A stretch of 64,000 bases of DNA from an uncultured Verrucomicrobiota bacterium. Lineage in GTDB: Bacteria > Verrucomicrobiota > Kiritimatiellia > CAIVKH01. The stretch spans positions 62,001 through 126,000 of the forward strand of contig CALKUH010000039.1 of the NCBI GenBank assembly GCA_937996795.1, written 5' to 3'. Below, piece after piece: positions 60,421-64,000 of the stretch. The notes beneath the pieces were generated by a model, which had not been told where the DNA came from, ran no database searches, and saw only the letters and a list, made by a program, of their open reading frames with translations. Each line of letters starts with the position of its first letter. The first letter of the stretch is position 1. Both the position numbers and the translations under genes were made by a program.

Positions 60421-61242
60421 ATGAAAACGCGGACGGTACAGATTGGCGGGGTCAGGGTCGGGGGTGGGGCGTCGCTGGCGCTCATCGCCGGGCCGTGCAT
60501 CATTGAGAGCCGGGCGGGGTGCCTCGACCTGGCGCGCCGGCTGGCCGCACTGGCGGCGGAGGAGCGGATTCCGCTCATCTTCAAGGCCTCGTTCGACAAG
60601 GCGAACCGGTCCGCCATCACCTCGTTTCGCGGGCCCGGCCTCGTGGACGGGCTCACGATCCTTGCGGAAATCAAAGAGAAGACCGGCTTGCCGGTGCTGA
60701 CGGACGTGCATGCGGTGGAGCAGGTGGCGCCGGTGTCCGAGGTGGTGGATGTCCTCCAGGTCCCCGCCTTTCTCTGCCGCCAGACCGACCTGCTGATTGC
60801 GTGCGGCGAGAGCGGGCGCGTCGTGAATGTGAAGAAGGGCCAGTTCCTCGCCCCGGGCGACATGGCCAACGTGGTGGATAAAATCGCCAGCACGGGGAAC
60901 CGCAACATCCTGCTGACGGAGCGCGGCTCGACGTTCGGCTACCAGAATCTGGTCGTGGACATGCGCGCGCTGCCGCAGATGCGGGCGCTCGGCTATCCGG
61001 TGGTCTTTGACGCCACGCACAGCGTGCAGAAGCCGGGCGGCGGCGGCACCTATACCTCCGGCGATTCCACGATGGTGCCGGTGCTTGCCCGGGCGGCCGT
61101 GGCGGCGGGATGTGACGCGGTGTTCATGGAAACCCATGTCAACCCGGCTCGCGCCAAGTCCGACAAGGACAACGCGATCGCGTTCCGCCACCTGCGGGGC
61201 GTATGGCGCACGCTGAGGAGCCTCCATGCCGCTGTCGCCTGA
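60421..61242 (+). CDS. kdsA: 3-deoxy-8-phosphooctulonate synthase, predicted metal-dependent
   Basis: 273 residues from ATG 60421; the frame is open upstream but without family similarity. Makes KDO-8-phosphate from arabinose-5-phosphate and PEP. Motifs: LALIAGPCIIES, PLIFKASFDKANRSAITSFR, GLPVLTDVHAVEQVAPVSEV, VDVLQVPAFLCRQTDLLIA, VNVKKGQFLAP, PVVFDATHSVQKPGG and FMETHVNPARAKSDKDNAIA. Cys in GPCIIES, with His, Glu and Asp at the other metal sites, marks the class II (metal-requiring) form. First gene of the envelope operon; overlaps kdsC by 17 bp. Confidence 0.97.
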   Translation: MKTRTVQIGGVRVGGGASLALIAGPCIIESRAGCLDLARRLAALAAEERIPLIFKASFDKANRSAITSFRGPGLVDGLTILAEIKEKTGLPVLTDVHAVEQVAPVSEVVDVLQVPAFLCRQTDLLIACGESGRVVNVKKGQFLAPGDMANVVDKIASTGNRNILLTERGSTFGYQNLVVDMRALPQMRALGYPVVFDATHSVQKPGGGGTYTSGDSTMVPVLARAAVAAGCDAVFMETHVNPARAKSDKDNAIAFRHLRGVWRTLRSLHAAVA

Positions 61243-61759
61243 AGAGCGCGCCGCGCGCGTGGAGGCGCTGGTTTTTGATGTGGACGGCGTGCTGACGCGC
61301 GGCGAACTGATCTACGGCCCGGGCGGGGAACTCAAGATCTTCGACGTGCAGGACGGACACGGCTTCGCGCTGGCCCGGCGCGCAGGCTTGAAACTCGCGC
61401 TGTTGAGCGGGCGCGGCGGCGAGGCGCTGCGCGCGCGCGCGGCGGACCTGCAGGTGGACGCGCTGCGCGAGGGCGCGGCGCGGAAAGGCGAGGCGCTGCG
61501 TGAACTCTGCGGCATCCTGCGTGTCAAACCGGAGCAGGTGTGCTATGTGGGGGATGACCTTATCGACCTGCCGGCGTTCCGCGCCGCGGGCTTCCCGGTG
61601 GCCGTGGCCAATGCGGTCCCCGAGGTGCGCGAGCGCGCGGCGTGGGTGACGGCGCGCCGGGGCGGCGAGGGCGCCGCGCGCGAGGTGATTGAGTTTGTGC
61701 TGAAGGCCCGCGGGGTGTGGGCGGGGATTGTGAACGAATTTGCGGAGGGCGAAGGATGA
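61226..61759 (+). CDS. kdsC: KDO-8-phosphate phosphatase
   Basis: 177 residues, HAD superfamily C0 type without cap. Motif I LVFDVDGVLTRGELIYGPGG, motif II ALLSGRGGEALRARAADL, motif III Lys in GAARKGEALRELC, motif IV VCYVGDDLIDLPAFRAAGFP. It removes phosphate from the KdsA product to give KDO. Stop overlaps the lptC start by 4 bp (ATGA). Confidence 0.95.
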   Translation: MPLSPEERAARVEALVFDVDGVLTRGELIYGPGGELKIFDVQDGHGFALARRAGLKLALLSGRGGEALRARAADLQVDALREGAARKGEALRELCGILRVKPEQVCYVGDDLIDLPAFRAAGFPVAVANAVPEVRERAAWVTARRGGEGAAREVIEFVLKARGVWAGIVNEFAEGEG

Positions 61760-62214
61760 GGCTCGGGATATGGGTCGGGGCGCTGGCCGTCGCGCTGGCC
61801 GCCGCGTGGGTGGGGGCGCAGACCGCCGGGGACGAGCAAACCGTCTCCGGCTTCCGCGTGCCTTCATATGACAAGGATGGCAACCTGACGTCGCAGATGT
61901 TCGGCGAAAGCGCCCGCATCCGGCCGGACGGCACCGTGGACATCACGGACCTGCGCATGGATTTCTATGCCGCGGGCACGGTCGGCACCAACCGGGAGAT
62001 GGCGATGCGGGTGACCTCTCCGCACTGCGTGTATGACCGCGCGGCGGGCGTCGCCACCTCCGACGCGCCGGTGCGCATCGCCCGGGACAACATGGTGGTG
62101 ACCGGCGAGGGCTTCCGCTGGACCAGCAGCAAGGAACGCCTGGAGATCCTCGGGCAGTCGAAAGTGGTGCTCAAGGACGTGAAGCGCAATATCAATTCGG
62201 AGACCGAGAGATGA
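61756..62214 (+). CDS. lptC: LptC-like LPS export protein
   Basis: 152 residues from ATG 61756. One N-terminal helix (LGIWVGALAVALAAAWVGAQ) anchors it in the inner membrane, then OstA/LptC-type beta repeats: SGFRVPSYDKDGNLTSQMFG, VTSPHCVYDRAAGVATSDAP and NMVVTGEGFRWTSSKERLEI. LptC passes LPS from the LptB2FG complex to LptA. Identity rests on fold-like pattern and position; overlaps both neighbours by 4 bp. Confidence 0.85.
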   Translation: MRLGIWVGALAVALAAAWVGAQTAGDEQTVSGFRVPSYDKDGNLTSQMFGESARIRPDGTVDITDLRMDFYAAGTVGTNREMAMRVTSPHCVYDRAAGVATSDAPVRIARDNMVVTGEGFRWTSSKERLEILGQSKVVLKDVKRNINSETER

Positions 62215-62738
62215 CGACGTTCCGCAACCGCATGGCGATTTGGGGCGCCGCCGCCCTCTGTGCCCTCGCGCCGCTTTCCGGATCCGCCCAGACCGGGACG
62301 GCGTTGGAAGGGGAGGACAACCTCACGGTCATCACCTCGGAGAAGCTGACGTTCGACTACCAGAAACAGTTCGCGCTGTTCGAGCGCGACGTGGTGGTGG
62401 TGGATCCCGACATGCGCCTCTACGCCGACAAGATGACGGTGAAATTCGGCGACGACAACCGCGTCACCGAGATCAAGGCCGAGGGCCGCGTGCACATCAT
62501 CCAGGAGGACAAGGAGGCCCGCTCCGAGGTCGCCATCTACGGGGTGACGCAGGGCATCTTCGTGCTGACGGGCAAGCCGCAGGTCACGCGCGGGCAGGAC
62601 ATCCTGACGGGCGACAAGATCATTTTCTGGCGCAACCAGAACCGCATGCTGGTGGAGCCGCGCGCGCGGCTCGTGCTGCAAGCCGAACCGGGCGAAAAAC
62701 GCCCCGGCTTGAACCAGGAGGCCCCGCGTGGACGATAA
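62211..62738 (+). CDS. lptA: LptA-like periplasmic LPS bridge protein
   Basis: 175 residues with a signal peptide (ALCALAPLSGSAQ). OstA-like beta-jellyroll repeats: NLTVITSEKLTFDYQKQFAL, VVVVDPDMRLYADKMTVKFG, VTEIKAEGRVHIIQEDKEAR and GDKIIFWRNQNRMLVEPRAR. LptA oligomers form the periplasmic bridge for LPS. Overlaps lptC by 4 bp and lptB by 11 bp. Confidence 0.9.
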   Translation: MTTFRNRMAIWGAAALCALAPLSGSAQTGTALEGEDNLTVITSEKLTFDYQKQFALFERDVVVVDPDMRLYADKMTVKFGDDNRVTEIKAEGRVHIIQEDKEARSEVAIYGVTQGIFVLTGKPQVTRGQDILTGDKIIFWRNQNRMLVEPRARLVLQAEPGEKRPGLNQEAPRGR

Positions 62739-63459
62739 GTCCCTCATCCGGACCGAGGAGCTGGTCAAGGCGTACCACGGCCGCCGTGTCGTCAACGGCG
62801 TGAATCTCGAGGTCCGCCGCGGAGAGATCGTCGGCCTGCTCGGCCCCAACGGCGCCGGCAAGACGACCAGCTTCTACATGACCGTCGGCCTCGTGAAGCC
62901 GACCGAGGGGCGAGTGTTTTTCCAGGGCGCCGATGTCACGCAGGCGCCGATGTACCGGCGCGCGCGCATGGGCATGGGCTACCTGTCGCAGGAACCGTCG
63001 ATTTTCCGCCGGCTGACCGTCGAGGAAAACGTCATGGCGATCCTCGAGACGCTCCCGATTTCGCGCCGCGAACGGCGCCAGCGCCTGCACACGCTGCTGG
63101 AGGAGTTGAAGATCGGCTATCTCGCCAAGCAGAAAGCCTACACCCTCAGCGGCGGCGAACGGCGCCGGCTTGAAATCACCCGCGCGCTCGTGACGAACCC
63201 GTCGCTGATCCTGCTCGATGAACCCTTCAGCGGCGTGGACCCGCTCGCGGTGCATGACGTGCAGCAGATCATCATCGAACTCAAGGAACGCGGCCTCGGT
63301 ATCCTGATCACGGACCACAACGTGCGCGAGACGCTCGCCGTGGTGGACCGCGCCTACCTGATCTGTGAAGGCAAGGTCCTGCGCGAGGGCACGAGCGATT
63401 TTCTGATCAATGACGAGTTGAGCCGCCAATTGTACCTCGGCCCCCGCTTCAGTATGTAA
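62728..63459 (+). CDS. lptB: LPS export ABC transporter ATPase LptB
   Basis: 243 residues from a GTG at 62728. Walker A GLLGPNGAGKTTSFYMTVGL, Q-loop GMGYLSQEPSIFRRLTVEEN, signature LSGGERRRLEITRALVTNPS, Walker B LILLDEPFSGVDPLAV, H-loop ILITDHNVRETLAVVDRAYL. All match LptB closely. It energises LPS extraction with LptFG, which are not in this window. In many bacteria rpoN follows; here hprK comes directly. Confidence 0.97.
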   Translation: MDDKSLIRTEELVKAYHGRRVVNGVNLEVRRGEIVGLLGPNGAGKTTSFYMTVGLVKPTEGRVFFQGADVTQAPMYRRARMGMGYLSQEPSIFRRLTVEENVMAILETLPISRRERRQRLHTLLEELKIGYLAKQKAYTLSGGERRRLEITRALVTNPSLILLDEPFSGVDPLAVHDVQQIIIELKERGLGILITDHNVRETLAVVDRAYLICEGKVLREGTSDFLINDELSRQLYLGPRFSM

Positions 63460-63484
63460 TCCCCAATCCGTCCCCGAAATCCCC

Positions 63485-64000
63485 ATGCCCATCACCGTCA
63501 GACAGCTTTTTGAAGCCGGCCAGGAGTCCCTTGGACTCGTGGCGGAGACGGGCGCGGATTTCATGGATCAGCCCATCACCGAGGAGGCGCTGAACCGTCC
63601 GGGCCTTGCGCTCGCCGGTTTCTTCCAGTATTTCGCGCTCCGCCGCGTGCAGGTGTTCGGACTCGCGGAGTATTCCTACCTGAAAAGCCTGCCCGCGGAG
63701 GACCAGGCCAGCCGGCTGGAGCAACTGTTCAAGCGGCGCATCCCCGCCATTGTCATCACGCGCGGTCGCCATGCGACGGAGCATATGCGGGAGCTGTCGG
63801 CGAAATACCGCATCCCGGTGCTGCGGTCGAACATGATCACCGGCCAGTTCATCAACAGCGCCACGGTGCTGATCGCGACGTTGACGGCGCCGACGGTGCG
63901 CGTGCACGGCACGACCGTGGACATCATGGGCATCGGCGCGATGATCGAAGGCGAGCCGGGCATCGGGAAAAGTGAAACGGCGCTGACCCTCATCGAGCGG
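63485..64000 (+). CDS. hprK: HPr kinase/phosphorylase, 3' end beyond the window
   Basis: The first 172 residues are visible from ATG 63485. The N-terminal domain (MPITVRQLFEAGQESLGLVA, RVQVFGLAEYSYLKSL, IPAIVITRGRHATEHMRELS) is followed by the kinase start VHGTTVDIMGIGAMIEGEPG with Walker A GEPGIGKSETAL and the HprK-specific run into LIER. HprK phosphorylates HPr on Ser and controls carbon use. In diderm bacteria it often sits near rpoN/lptB genes, as here. Confidence 0.95.
   Translation, partial: MPITVRQLFEAGQESLGLVAETGADFMDQPITEEALNRPGLALAGFFQYFALRRVQVFGLAEYSYLKSLPAEDQASRLEQLFKRRIPAIVITRGRHATEHMRELSAKYRIPVLRSNMITGQFINSATVLIATLTAPTVRVHGTTVDIMGIGAMIEGEPGIGKSETALTLIER

Noticed and set aside
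1..64000. tRNA or rRNA genes
   Set aside because: No cloverleaf or conserved rRNA segment was noticed in the intergenic gaps, which are all short; a tRNAscan run would be the decisive check.

Overview
The window is 64 kb of high-GC chromosomal DNA from a Gram-negative bacterium with an outer membrane. Evidence for that cell type is the KDO/LPS genes, lptCAB, an Mla-type lipid transport operon, a TonB-dependent receptor and a phosphate-selective porin. Three things point to the PVC superphylum, most like Kiritimatiellota or Verrucomicrobiota: an lptB gene followed directly by HPr kinase (hprK), large secreted FG-GAP and metallopeptidase proteins, and many short degenerate intergenic repeats. 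This placement is inference; no rRNA or tRNA gene is visible.

Layout. 0-5 kb: a secreted FG-GAP/VCBS repeat protein running off the left edge and a B12-type radical SAM protein. 5-7 kb: small secreted proteins behind a cluster of palindromic repeats. 6.8-11.4 kb: an ECF sigma factor and an anti-sigma-like membrane protein carrying an alpha/alpha-toroid domain, divergent from a TonB-like protein and a TonB-dependent receptor. 11.5-15.3 kb is accessory DNA: a frameshifted hicB relic, a gene that looks less GC-rich than its neighbours, and a two-gene unit pairing a SLATT-like multi-pass membrane protein with an alpha/beta hydrolase. This pair is the best candidate here for an undescribed system. 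15.4-20.2 kb: an Mla/MCE operon whose ATPase has lost every catalytic motif, with a TPR lipoprotein, an SH3 protein and an M48 lipoprotein protease. 20.2-23.3 kb: a CHASE2 adenylate cyclase and a metallo-beta-lactamase-fold hydrolase. 23.3-24.1 kb: a PIN-domain toxin-antitoxin pair.

24.1-30.5 kb: an alpha-E/circularly permuted ATP-grasp pair, a CorA-like transporter translationally coupled to a voltage-gated-type K+ channel, a histidinol-phosphatase-like PHP protein and a quinone reductase. 30.5-39.5 kb: a complete Pho module on the minus strand, phoB, porin, small protein, pstS, pstC, pstA, pstB, phoU, with an 11-bp-period Pho-box-like site before phoB and no phoR nearby. 39.5-47.4 kb: a photoprotection-type cluster with photolyase, SRPBCC protein, SDR, Nudix, FAD amine oxidase and an unusual DUF1365-cyclopropane synthase fusion, interrupted by an oppositely oriented ion transporter.

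47.5-60.3 kb: a modular secreted metallopeptidase, release factor 3, a large hybrid histidine kinase, thiol peroxidase, two small secreted proteins, an EEP-family phosphatase/nuclease and a TPR protein. 60.4-64 kb: an envelope operon kdsA-kdsC-lptC-lptA-lptB-hprK, making KDO, exporting LPS and ending in HPr kinase cut by the right edge.

Because the DNA is GC-rich, very long open frames lie antisense to real genes; these were left out. Starts were moved inward where a signal peptide, a ribosome binding site or a 4-bp stop/start overlap favoured it.
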